Of a DNA stretch of 64,000 nucleotides, positions 22,000 through 30,284 are shown piece after piece. The stretch comes from Symbiodinium natans (lineage: Eukaryota > Sar > Dinophyceae > Suessiales > Symbiodiniaceae): NCBI GenBank assembly GCA_905221605.1, contig CAJNDS010002663.1, positions 1 to 64,000 of the forward strand. The letters run 5' to 3'. The translations under genes and the position numbers were made by a program. The notes below the pieces were generated by a model. The model had not been told where the DNA came from, did no database searches, and saw only the letters and a program-made list of their open reading frames with translations. Numbering within the stretch: position 1 is the first letter of the stretch; each line of letters begins with the position of its first letter.

Positions 22000-23858
22000 A
22001 TACGTATTTGGGGGCCGAGGACCCAACCACGCCTGATTGGGCAGTGCTCTTCGGTGCCTATGCCATGGTCTTTGGCTGCGTCAGGTTCCGACACCTTCAG
22101 CGATCCAGGCTGGTTAGCTTCAGCGGCTCGGTCCTAAACTTCTGGTGTTCCAAGGGCAAGACCATCGGCCAGCGCAACGGCTTCCGATGGAGCCTGCCCC
22201 GCTACACCTCGCATGGGGTTGACCTGGCCGTAGTGTTCCAGAAGTCCCGAGCTAAGGTCCGCCAGGATAACGTCATGAACTTTGCACTGGTGGCAATGCC
22301 CTCTGGCAAGATTGGGGTCCACGCCTTCCAGATGAGGCTCCGCGCGGTGTTGCATGCCATGCTGAACAAGCCGGAGCAGTTGGTCACCTACAGCCTACGT
22401 AGAGTCAATGCCACGGCGGCCGGGATGGCCGAGCTGGGAGAGCCTGACAGGCTCGCGCTTGGGGGGTGGCAGGATGCCGGTAAGGTTAAGAGCACCCCCT
22501 TTCGGTACGATGCGGCAAGGGCGATGCGCGAAATCCACTTGAAGCTGGCTATGCACAACACCCTCCTGAGCACTGAAGCTGAGACATGGGAGGAGCTTCA
22601 GGCAACCGGCTATCCGCAGGTGTTTGCTGCTTCGTTGCGGGAGGCCCAGGGCAAGGACCAAACGCTGCAGTGGCGCGACCCTCAGTTCACATCTTCCCCG
22701 TTGCTCTCCGTGGCGGTAAAGGCGTCATGGCTGGCGCCAAGAAGAGGACGACGTGCTCTAACCGGGAGTCGCCCGGCTGAGCCTGCCGGAGTCACCGGCC
22801 AGCGAGTCTCCAGTCAGGAAATGCGTGACTACCAGCACAGGCCCGTCGCGCCGGCCACGACCGCCAAAAAGATGGCCAAGCAGAAGTCTAGGCCCCTGAC
22901 CAAGCGGGCGCCCCAGAAGCCAGCCAGCCAGGCGGTCAACGTGGTTCTCAAGCAAGGGCCGGGCAGTCCGCGCGGCCCGCCGGAGGCTCCGGCAGAAGCA
23001 GCGCCAGTCAGGCGCGGGTCCAGTCAGGACCTTGACAAGGCGTTCGACGCACTGGCAGGCCGTCGTGAAGATGTAGTGCCGGCCACGGTTTGCTATGCCA
23101 TCACGTCGACGCCTGGAACGCTGCTCTCAGAGGACTCTGTTGTGGAGGCGGTTCTCCTGTTGGGAGGCATGCCTGCTTCCAACGACCCTGCTCTACGCCA
23201 GCACCGAGTTCGCCTCTTCGTCAGTGCCATGGACAGACTTGCCGACACCGTGCCCAGCCAGGTTCACGCCATCAAGGTCACGGTAAGCCATCAGGGGCGA
23301 GAACGGGCGGCCGCTTGGAAGGCAGCCCTGCACACAATCCGTTCCACCTTGGCCAACGGCGAGTCTGTTTTGGTTCACTGTGTGGCAGGCAAACACCGCT
23401 CTCCCATCTTAATGGCCACCTTTCTCGCGCAGTTTCGCCGGGTTCCCTTCGAAGAGGCCTACAAGTACGTGCAGGAGACACGGCAGGGGGTGGAACCGTG
23501 GAGAGTCCCAGCCAAAGTACATGCGTGGGCCGAGTCCACCTCTCACTCTTGGGTTTTCGACCAGCCCAAGATCCCCGGTAAGCCCCAGCTCCTTCGCAGT
23601 CGGCGGGGACACCGAGCATGGCACATGAGTTTCCCGCCGTTGCAGGAGGGAGGCCAGCCAGAACCCGTCTGCCTCTGGCGGCAGCGACCGACCTCGCATC
23701 GCAGTTCATTCCAAAGTGGTGTAGATGCGGCGGTGGATCCCTTCGAGGCGGCGGCCTACGGTGATACTGGGACGCTTGCGCTTTGCCCAACTTGCGCTTC
23801 GCTTTTCCCTGCATCTTGGATAGTGGCCCTCAAGGACATCACCGTGGTCGATAGCTGA
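21579..23858 (+). CDS. Tyrosine recombinase fused to a cysteine-phosphatase-like domain
   Basis: Residues are numbered from nt 21699. The recombinase catalytic set is visible: Arg I in CVRFRHLQ (R129, with R131), a candidate Lys in the SKGKT turn, box II YSLRR (Y231 in place of the common His, R234), the H/W position as W257 in LGGWQD, and the nucleophile Tyr270 in PFRYDAA. A Pro/Ala/Gln-rich basic linker with repeated SQ words follows (about 350-450). The C-terminal domain has the P-loop VHCVAGKHRSP: Cys561 to Arg567 match HCxxGxxR of dual-specificity/tyrosine phosphatases, preceded by a strand-forming VLVH and followed by a helix with an EEAYKYVQ block. In the element YR should join cDNA circles to the genome. 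The phosphatase part is unexpected and its substrate unknown. The frame is open upstream of 21699 into the overlap with the N-terminal ORF. Stop at 23856-23858. Confidence 0.8.
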   Translation, partial: WGGGRHEQPHLCHVLGLVEAQALLYLVLTKGRAEGQPARTLLERTEPPTLRRALRTYDELRMWAAGLGESPLGLSAHHFPSFTRSSQGPKRAAVALRWIRKNLEVDWDLGLLPRPKAKGDRYGQGARQAAVLVPLLIRSLNTYLGAEDPTTPDWAVLFGAYAMVFGCVRFRHLQRSRLVSFSGSVLNFWCSKGKTIGQRNGFRWSLPRYTSHGVDLAVVFQKSRAKVRQDNVMNFALVAMPSGKIGVHAFQMRLRAVLHAMLNKPEQLVTYSLRRVNATAAGMAELGEPDRLALGGWQDAGKVKSTPFRYDAARAMREIHLKLAMHNTLLSTEAETWEELQATGYPQVFAASLREAQGKDQTLQWRDPQFTSSPLLSVAVKASWLAPRRGRRALTGSRPAEPAGVTGQRVSSQEMRDYQHRPVAPATTAKKMAKQKSRPLTKRAPQKPASQAVNVVLKQGPGSPRGPPEAPAEAAPVRRGSSQDLDKAFDALAGRREDVVPATVCYAITSTPGTLLSEDSVVEAVLLLGGMPASNDPALRQHRVRLFVSAMDRLADTVPSQVHAIKVTVSHQGRERAAAWKAALHTIRSTLANGESVLVHCVAGKHRSPILMATFLAQFRRVPFEEAYKYVQETRQGVEPWRVPAKVHAWAESTSHSWVFDQPKIPGKPQLLRSRRGHRAWHMSFPPLQEGGQPEPVCLWRQRPTSHRSSFQSGVDAAVDPFEAAAYGDTGTLALCPTCASLFPASWIVALKDITVVDS

Positions 23859-24273
23859 TGGGCTGGCGTTGTTTGCGCCGACAAGGTCCTGCCAAGGCCT
23901 AGCCTAGCCTTAGCCTGGTCAGGGCGGGCTTTTCTTTTGGGCCTGAATGGCCCCGCTGAGATCCGTCAGTCAGATGGAAAACAGGTCAGTGTGTGCGTGT
24001 TGTCAGATACCGCAGAACTGAGTTGTAGGGCATGGCATGCCTGCTGTCAGCTGGGTAGAGGGGCCTGTGTCGTAGGTCGTACACGCGCGCTGCCAGGCAG
24101 GTAGTAGGGCATGAGTCATAGGCTTTGACTTGCATGAGCTTCTCTCTCTGTGGCTTTTGCAGGTAGGAGACCTGTAGGACTGCAAGCTACACCTTCTCTT
24201 TCGACCCCCCCCACTTTCCTTCTCAGCTGCGCAGAGCTCAAACTGGTTAGCCCTTTTTCGTCTGGCCAGTGCC
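23859..24273 (+). other. Spacer between recombinase ORF and gag-like ORFs
   Basis: About 415 bp without a convincing ORF. It contains CCTAGCCTAGCCTTAGCC and several CAGTCAG words, which recur elsewhere in the element. It may contain a promoter, splice signals or the leader of the downstream transcript; nothing decisive is visible. Confidence 0.4.
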
Positions 24274-24555
24274 ATGGACGCCAATAGCTTGGACGTCGCC
24301 AGCATGGACTTGGCCCAGCTCATGGCCTTGCTGCTTGCGGTCGTGCAGGAAGTCCATCGACGTCTTCAACTGCGTGGTTTCGGGGAGTCTCCTCGAGCGC
24401 TTCCAGCCTCGACTCCCCCGCCGTGCACTTGGCTATGTTGGTGCGGCCTCCCTTGTTGCAGAAATCCCTACGAAGACCACACTCATCACCGGTGTGAAGG
24501 GCACGAGGCCGAGAGATATCAACAACGCAGAGCTCTGAGACGGGGCGGCCGTTAG
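24274..24555 (+). CDS. Small ORF, possible 5' part of gag
   Basis: ATG 24274 gives MDANSLDVASMDLAQLMALL and then a helical Leu/Val-rich segment for about 35 residues. The remainder is Pro/Cys/His-rich and less convincing. Its start matches the pattern M-D-x3-L-D-V-A seen at ATG 21187 of the recombinase N-terminal ORF, and both ATGs lie in a similar GCCATGGAC context. It could be an exon spliced to the gag-like ORF. Confidence 0.35.
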   Translation: MDANSLDVASMDLAQLMALLLAVVQEVHRRLQLRGFGESPRALPASTPPPCTWLCWCGLPCCRNPYEDHTHHRCEGHEAERYQQRRALRRGGR

Positions 24556-24693
24556 GAAGTAGCAGCTTCCAAGCGCTGTCTGCGCAAGCTAAAACAACGT
24601 AAGGCTGCGTGAGCGGTTGCCTGCCCGATGCCACGCTGCCAGCTGTTTGTTAAGTGTTTGTACAGTTTGGCTTGCTTGCCTAGACCTTGCAGT

Positions 24694-25899
24694 ATGCCGG
24701 CCCCCCCTGCTCCTTTCACAGCCATGCAACGACCAGTCCCAGTCGAGAAGGAAACGGCCCAGGCCACCTTTGAGGAGCTGGGAAGGCAGTTCAAACTAGA
24801 AGAGCAGGTAGTCAAAAAGATCCTTGATGTGGGCATGACCTCCCTCGCCGAGTTTGCGCACTCCGTCAACAACGAAGAAGAGCTCAGCGGGGTCTACCAT
24901 CAAGGCCTCACCCTCACCAACGAGCGAGTGCAGGTCTCCAGACTGAAGTATGCGTGGAACACGGTCAAAGCATACGAGAAGGTGATCGCCGACCAGGCAG
25001 TGTCCAAGGCGGTGACGCCTGACACAGCCGAGGAGGAGGACGCCCTCCTCCCCGCCAAAGACCTCCAGGGCCTCAAAGAGCAGTTTTGGCGTCGCCATAA
25101 GTTCTGCTTCGTGGCGGACCTGCAGCCCGCAGACCGCCTGGTCTCGCGGTGCTTCCGGGCGATGTCCAAGAGGCAGATGGAGGTCCTTGACTTGTCTAAG
25201 GTTCGCTCGCTCACCAACCAGCAGACTGTTGTCTCCAGGAAGCGCAAGGTGGGTGACAACCTGTACTTGGACGAAATGTTGGACCCCGACGCCAAGCTCA
25301 CGGACATGGCCAGCTACCTCTTCAGCCTTGAAGTCTACCTCAACGCGCTGGCCATTGTGGGTGCCGGGGCGGTCCCGAGCCCTCCTACAGACCCGGAAGG
25401 CATGGGTAGCGACCCCGCTCGCTATGTCATGGTTCCCTGGCAGCTCTTGGTCAAGTACCTTTACCGGGCCAAAGACCTGTCCACCAAGAACGGCATTTCC
25501 TTGACTTTCCTCCGCGATCTGGACCTCAAAGAACGAGCAGAATGGGCTTCCCGCTTCAACGGCCGCACGGACGCAAGCCTCGGGGTCGTCATCGGTGAGG
25601 TCTACGCTGAGAGGGCCCCGTTCTGGCAGGCGCCGGTCCACGTTCCCGCCCAGCATGGAGGCCAGAGCACGGGCGGGCCCCCTGCCAAGCAACCACGTGC
25701 AGGCGGCGGTTACAAGCTGGCGGCTACCCTTCGTGACGGCACCGCCCTCTGCCAGCAGTACCAAACCGGCGCCTGCCAGTACAAGGGTCGCGAGTGCCAG
25801 TCGGGCGCTCATCGCTGCGGGGTGTTGGCTACATCCGGGCGGGTGTGCGGAAGTTTCCAGCACATCCCGTCCAAGTGCGACATGAAGAACAAGGCTTGA
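24694..25899 (+). CDS. Gag-like protein with CCCH zinc knuckle
   Basis: A 401-aa ORF. The N-terminal half is charged and helical (EELGRQFKLEEQVVKKIL and following), consistent with a capsid-like structural protein. A mid region has LSKVRSL and KRKVGDN basic words. A Gly/Gln/Pro linker follows, then a C-terminal Cys/His motif C353-x7-C361-x6-C368-x4-H373, with further Cys residues to the end. CCCH-type knuckles bind RNA, and this is the expected place for a nucleocapsid motif. Position upstream of RT supports gag. ATG 24694 was chosen because the codons before it are Cys/Leu-rich; ATG 24724 is also possible. No close family is recognised by sequence. Confidence 0.65.
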   Translation: MPAPPAPFTAMQRPVPVEKETAQATFEELGRQFKLEEQVVKKILDVGMTSLAEFAHSVNNEEELSGVYHQGLTLTNERVQVSRLKYAWNTVKAYEKVIADQAVSKAVTPDTAEEEDALLPAKDLQGLKEQFWRRHKFCFVADLQPADRLVSRCFRAMSKRQMEVLDLSKVRSLTNQQTVVSRKRKVGDNLYLDEMLDPDAKLTDMASYLFSLEVYLNALAIVGAGAVPSPPTDPEGMGSDPARYVMVPWQLLVKYLYRAKDLSTKNGISLTFLRDLDLKERAEWASRFNGRTDASLGVVIGEVYAERAPFWQAPVHVPAQHGGQSTGGPPAKQPRAGGGYKLAATLRDGTALCQQYQTGACQYKGRECQSGAHRCGVLATSGRVCGSFQHIPSKCDMKNKA

Positions 25900-26100
25900 A
25901 AGAGGGTGCCCCCCTCGCGCCACGCTCCAAAGGAGCCAGGAGCGGGGGAGGCGCCCCGCCATGCCACGGAGTCGCCGGGCAGGGGAGAGTTGCTCCCACA
26001 CCACTGCTCGGAGTCGCCAACACCTTGTTTTTCCTTTTTACAGGGGCTGGACGGGCTGGAGGCCTGTCGTGAGCGCCCCTCGCCTGGAGATCCTGAAGGG

Positions 26101-26898
26101 ATGCGGCGAGCAAACTCTGGTAGCCATGTAGCCAGTGTTGCTAAGTCGTTCGAGCCATGCCTTGAAGAGGTTGCACAGGGCTCGCTCACTCAATTTTCTC
26201 CTCTACTCCGTCTGGATTCGTTGCGCACGCAGTGTCAAAAGTCCTTCGCTTACAGCTCAAAACCTTTTTCCCAAGTGCCTGACTCTCAACCTGTGCTTTT
26301 ACTTTTTGGCCAGCCCTTGTCGTCTTTCTGTGCTCAAGTTTTCAGGAGATGCGGGTGGGAGGTTGTTGGGCCCCCGCCCTGCCTTGTACAGGCCATCTCC
26401 TGCGCCCAGCCGGGGCCGGCGGTCATTGAGTCGCTTATGGAGTTTATCGGGGAGGTCACCTGCTCATTGGCCTGGATGGAAGACAGCACTTTTCAGCGTC
26501 CGTCCAGGTATCGGTCCGACTCGTGCCCGATCGACAACCCCATGGCCATGGGCAACCGGGCTTGGCAGGCCCGCGAGGCAGACAGCTTCACAGCTCAGGT
26601 TTTGCTGGTTCACGACCTCCTTTGCGCTCAGGGAAAGATCGTCTTCCGTGACGGCGTACACAATTCCATCAGATGGATGCTGCCGTGGGAAGCCAGCGAC
26701 ATCCGCGACAAATTTTTCGTGGACTTGATGTACGACCCCTGCGCCCTGTTCAGTGCCTGTGGCCGCAGGCGACGGCGACTGCGGAGTAATGCCCGGCAAA
26801 TTCTGGCTCACCGTGGACTTGTGGCCACCTCCAGTCCACCTGCGACTTTTTGGATGAGGAGCCCGCGCCTGGGTGGTGCATACTCATGGCAAGGCTAG
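26101..26898 (+). CDS. Unassigned ORF between gag and RT
   Basis: The frame is open from 25906, and the first ATG is 26101. A convincing stretch runs to about nt 26765. It includes a strand-like LLLFGQPLSSF, a CGWEVVGPPPC block, and RWMLPW...FVDLMYDPCALFSACG. The last pattern (an aromatic/Pro word, then D-x5-C-x-F-x2-C-G and a basic run) resembles a module common in dinoflagellate retroelement polyproteins that I associate with methyltransferase-like sequences, but no catalytic motif is clear. After 26765 the frame becomes Arg-rich. Another frame (+2) gives HTHGKASQPGYAKAGHMPKD and similar plausible text, broken by stops. A CTTTTTACAG acceptor-like site sits at 26034-26043. Confidence 0.45.
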   Translation: MRRANSGSHVASVAKSFEPCLEEVAQGSLTQFSPLLRLDSLRTQCQKSFAYSSKPFSQVPDSQPVLLLFGQPLSSFCAQVFRRCGWEVVGPPPCLVQAISCAQPGPAVIESLMEFIGEVTCSLAWMEDSTFQRPSRYRSDSCPIDNPMAMGNRAWQAREADSFTAQVLLVHDLLCAQGKIVFRDGVHNSIRWMLPWEASDIRDKFFVDLMYDPCALFSACGRRRRRLRSNARQILAHRGLVATSSPPATFWMRSPRLGGAYSWQG

Positions 26899-29723
26899 CC
26901 AGCCAGGCTACGCCAAAGCTGGCCACATGCCCAAGGATGCCTTGGACGGATACCTCCTCGGACAGGAGGTGGCTCACCGATGACACCTGTGGAACAACAT
27001 CGACGCTCATGGCAGAGGCAGTCAGCCTCTATTCCGGGGTGCCAAGCAGCAGGTCAGACGTACCCGTCCGAGCGCAAGCCGACCAGGTCTACCGCAACTC
27101 AGATGACCTGCCCCATGACCACATCTATGTCGGTGCAGGGCACTTCTCTCACAGGTGGTTAACTACTTGCTGGCGGAACCCCTTCCTCCTGGGCAGGCAC
27201 GGCAGCCACGCCGAGATTGCCATTCAATTTGCGTACGCCCTGCCCAGCCTGGGCCTCATTCCTGATCTGCATCAGCTCCGAGGCAAGACTTTGGTTTGCG
27301 ACTGCCCGACAAACATCATTTGCCATGCGGATGTCCTTCGCGCAGCCTATGCCTTCTATGTCGTCGGAGGTAACAGCCGGGAGGCGCCCGGCTCGGAAGC
27401 GGCAAAGTTACTGGCAATGGCAGCTGGAGCTCGAGTGCTTGGACAAGCCCCCCTGTTTCTTTCGCAACAAACCATACAGGGCACCTTCATGAAAATGGCC
27501 TGGAGGGCCAACCCAGCGTCGCTTCCCTTTCCATTCATTGAGGACATCGTGAACTCGCCTTGTCTCACGCTCTGGCGTGGCTGGCGGATGAAGCAGAGCC
27601 CGTGGACATGGGGCCAGTGCCCGCCGAGATTTGTGTCGGCAGCAGAAAGGCCGGCTCTGCAGACGGCGTTAGGCTTCCAGGCGGGTGCAGGGCCGCACAG
27701 GGCGGCTAACCCCCCGCTCATCCCTTTCCACCTTGGCAAGTCAGGACACTTCGATCATGCCCTGCGACTCCGTCATGAGCCGACCCCTTTAGAGTGGGAA
27801 CACATGATTGACCATGATCTGTATTTTGCGTCCGACTACATAGGGGCACACCTGGACACGGTCTCTGCAGTCCGTGCTGAAGTCATTAGCGCAATCAAGG
27901 AACTGGTCCATCGTTTGTCGGATGTGGACCGGCTTCTCAGGTCCAGGCAGGGCCCGGAAGTTTATTCCGTGGTCAAGAACCGAAGCATTGCCATGGTGCC
28001 CATTCTCATGATGCTCGTGGAGTGGCCGGACGCTCAGTTTTTGGATTGCCTGCTCACGGGCTTCCCTGCAGTCGGGCTTTCGCCACAGGTCCCCGTCTTC
28101 GGGTTTCGAGACGCAATCCCGGCGGAACCCAGCGCCTCTGCTTGGCAGCAGCAGGTGCGACAGGTAGTCGCACGTGTGGCGCCTGGGCCGGATGACGATG
28201 TCATCCTGGAGGCTGGCCGCCATGATGAGGCAGCTGGTTTCTGCTCCCCGAGTTTCTCAGCAGGGGAACTGCTGGTTGGGGATCAGCCAGCCAGGCTGAT
28301 ACCGCGATTCTGCATCACGCAGGGGACGGGCAAGAAGCGAGTCATAGACGATGCAGCAGCAGGTGGACAAAGCGCAGCCAGCGAGGACCACAACAAGCTC
28401 GATCTCTGCACAGCTCTGCAACCGGGAGTCCATGCCCGCCTGCTGTGCTCGTCTTTGATGCGCAACGGTCACGACCCAGGAGAAGTCCGTATCCTCACAG
28501 GCGGTGAGGACCTGCCGGAGGCTTACAGGTTCACACCAATGGACCCGAAGGAGAGTTGGCAAACAGTGGTCGCCTATTGGGACCACGAAAAAGGCGAAGT
28601 GCGACTTCGCCGCTACTTCGGCCACCTCTTTGGATTGCCCAACGCTGTCACCAGCTTCAATCGGTATAGCAGATTCCTGCAGGCTGTCCTTAGGCGTCTC
28701 CTCATCATTTGTGGGAGCTTCTATTTTGATGATCTGTCTCTGCAAGACCCAGCACCCTCAGCTACCTCGGCACAGTCATCAGCCGGGGAACTGCTGCGCC
28801 TGCTCGGAACGCCTTTTGCAGCCGCCAAACGACAGCACATGGCAGAGGTTGGAGAATTTCTGGGGCTACATCACGACCTTTCCAGATTGGAAAGTGGCAA
28901 AGTCACCTTCTGGGCGAGGCAAAGGCTCGTTGATAAGGTAGCCGCGATGGTCGCCCAAGCTCGTGAATCCGGCCGGCTGGGCCATGGTCAAGCAGCCAAA
29001 CTATACGGGTGCCTCAACTTTCTGGCGCACGGAGCCTTTGGCAAAGTCGGCCGCGCTGGCCTGCAATCCCTCAGCTCACACCAGTACAACAAACTCGGAG
29101 GGGATATCCTGTCCCCAGAGCTGCGGCAGTCCTTGGAGTTGGTGCAGGCCTTCTTGGCTACAAAGCCGCGCAGAGAGCTCAAGCTGATGGGGGAGCCTCC
29201 GCCGCGGTTCTGCGTAGCCTCAGATGCATCTCAAGACCAGCCTGGCCAAGGAGGAGCAGGTGCGCTCCTGGTGGACCCTCAAGGCCGTCGGCACGGAGTG
29301 GTCCTCGAAATTGATGCGAGCCTCTTCGAGATGTGGAGCAGCCACCCGACTAAGATAGCCCAATTGGAACTTTGCGTCGTTCTCATGGCCACGGTGCATT
29401 GGGCATCCCTCCTCCGTAGCTCCTACGGCATTTGGTGGATAGATAACGTTGCTGCCCTCATGAGCCTCATCAAGGGCCGGTCCTCCAATCCGGAGCTAGA
29501 CAGTATGTCTGGCATCTTCCACGCAGCAGCCTTCGGCCTGCGTATGCAGTGCTTCTTCGAGTGGGTAGCGTCAGACGATAACTGGAGCGATGGGATATCG
29601 CGCCAGGGCCGGCACGATCCATGGCTACAACGGCATTGCTTCCCAGTCACGTCGACCACCCCCCTTCTTTGGCTCTTCTCAATGCCATATGTTGTTATCA
29701 TCAAGGTCTTCTCGTTTCTCTAG
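26850..29723 (+). CDS. DUF4326-like domain + reverse transcriptase + RNase H
   Basis: Residues are numbered from nt 26850 (a TTG; the true start is uncertain because the preceding sequence changes frame). An N-terminal domain of about residues 90-170 has VYVGAG-like and GSHAEIAIQFA words, then C150-D-C152-x5-C158-H159 followed by ADVL. This is the Cys/His signature I know from DUF4326. The RT follows: RVIDD, motif A D554 in EDLPEAYRF, the motif B-like GLPNAVTSFNR, and motif C FYFDDL with D627/D628. RNase H has the acid set D792 (VASDAS), E840 (AQLEL), D865 (WWIDNV) and D914 (NWSDG). These are the replication enzymes of the element. Stop at 29721-29723, 34 bp before repeat B1. No aspartic protease or DDE integrase is seen, as expected for a YR element. 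Confidence 0.85.
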   Translation: MDEEPAPGWCILMARLASQATPKLATCPRMPWTDTSSDRRWLTDDTCGTTSTLMAEAVSLYSGVPSSRSDVPVRAQADQVYRNSDDLPHDHIYVGAGHFSHRWLTTCWRNPFLLGRHGSHAEIAIQFAYALPSLGLIPDLHQLRGKTLVCDCPTNIICHADVLRAAYAFYVVGGNSREAPGSEAAKLLAMAAGARVLGQAPLFLSQQTIQGTFMKMAWRANPASLPFPFIEDIVNSPCLTLWRGWRMKQSPWTWGQCPPRFVSAAERPALQTALGFQAGAGPHRAANPPLIPFHLGKSGHFDHALRLRHEPTPLEWEHMIDHDLYFASDYIGAHLDTVSAVRAEVISAIKELVHRLSDVDRLLRSRQGPEVYSVVKNRSIAMVPILMMLVEWPDAQFLDCLLTGFPAVGLSPQVPVFGFRDAIPAEPSASAWQQQVRQVVARVAPGPDDDVILEAGRHDEAAGFCSPSFSAGELLVGDQPARLIPRFCITQGTGKKRVIDDAAAGGQSAASEDHNKLDLCTALQPGVHARLLCSSLMRNGHDPGEVRILTGGEDLPEAYRFTPMDPKESWQTVVAYWDHEKGEVRLRRYFGHLFGLPNAVTSFNRYSRFLQAVLRRLLIICGSFYFDDLSLQDPAPSATSAQSSAGELLRLLGTPFAAAKRQHMAEVGEFLGLHHDLSRLESGKVTFWARQRLVDKVAAMVAQARESGRLGHGQAAKLYGCLNFLAHGAFGKVGRAGLQSLSSHQYNKLGGDILSPELRQSLELVQAFLATKPRRELKLMGEPPPRFCVASDASQDQPGQGGAGALLVDPQGRRHGVVLEIDASLFEMWSSHPTKIAQLELCVVLMATVHWASLLRSSYGIWWIDNVAALMSLIKGRSSNPELDSMSGIFHAAAFGLRMQCFFEWVASDDNWSDGISRQGRHDPWLQRHCFPVTSTTPLLWLFSMPYVVIIKVFSFL

Positions 29724-29757
29724 ACCACAGTGCGTTGGGGGACACAGTTCATTGGGA

Positions 29758-29925
29758 TCTATATGGGCCTGAACCAGGAAGGTTCATGCAGGACCTGTCA
29801 GGTCTACCCTTTGTGTGAGGAGACCCTGCCAGGGTATGTTTCCAAAGCACTTTGTGGACGTCAAACCTCAGACCTTGCTGAGCAGAGCGAAAAGAGAAGA
29901 GTCCGAAGTCATGCTGCATACATTT
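29758..29925 (+). repeat. Split direct repeat B1
   Basis: 168 bp from TCTATATGGGCCTGAACCAG to the TTT at 29923-29925. It appears identical to B2 (30117-30284). It abuts A2 with the TTT shared, forming the internal B1-A2 junction expected from a circular intermediate. Confidence 0.95.
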
Positions 29926-30093
29926 GGTACCTTTACGGCTTGGGCAGGTTGGTGAGGTGCTATTGTATGAAAAGCATAACTTCGCTGTGGCTGTCCGGGC
30001 TCACAGATCTGAGTGTGCCAGGCGGGCACACAGTCAGGAGCACCAGGAGGGTGCTAGTAGAAAGGAAGCCTGGACGGGCTTCCTTTTTCTTCA
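29923..30093 (+). repeat. Split direct repeat A2
   Basis: 171 bp, matching A1 at all but one base and carrying the same terminal stem-loop. A 23-bp spacer (30094-30116, CCCACCCTCCCAACCCTAGG and three more bases) separates it from B2. Confidence 0.95.
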
Positions 30094-30116
30094 CCCACCC
30101 TCCCAACCCTAGGGGC

Positions 30117-30284
30117 TCTATATGGGCCTGAACCAGGAAGGTTCATGCAGGACCTGTCAGGTCTACCCTTTGTGTGAGGAGACCCTGCCAGGGTATGTTT
30201 CCAAAGCACTTTGTGGACGTCAAACCTCAGACCTTGCTGAGCAGAGCGAAAAGAGAAGAGTCCGAAGTCATGCTGCATACATTT
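30117..30284 (+). repeat. Split direct repeat B2 (right end)
   Basis: 168 bp, identical by eye to B1, ending CATACATTT. The flank starts AAACGG. The right boundary is set where B1/B2 identity stops. Confidence 0.95.

Larger units (their letters stand above)
20958..30284 (+). mobile_element. Tyrosine-recombinase retrotransposon with split direct repeats (A1-ORFs-B1-A2-B2)
   Basis: The 9,327-bp element is bounded by A1 (20958-21128) on the left and B2 (30117-30284) on the right, with B1 (29758-29925) and A2 (29923-30093) inside its right end. This is the split-direct-repeat topology of Ngaro/PAT-type YR retroelements, which integrate by a tyrosine recombinase and leave no target-site duplication. 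All + strand ORFs lie between A1 and B1: an N-terminal ORF, a YR with phosphatase-like domain, a CCCH gag-like ORF, an unassigned ORF, and DUF4326-RT-RNase H. A TTT triplet is shared by the A1 start, the B1/A2 join and the B2 end. The A copies differ by one base and the B copies look identical, so insertion or exchange is recent, although the ORFs change frame in places. The left flank ends AAAAAG and the right flank begins AAACGG. Confidence 0.88.

Noticed and set aside
24796-26004. Minus-strand ORF of 402 codons opposite gag
   Set aside because: Antisense shadow of a GC-rich coding region; the + strand has the CCCH motif and fits the element layout.
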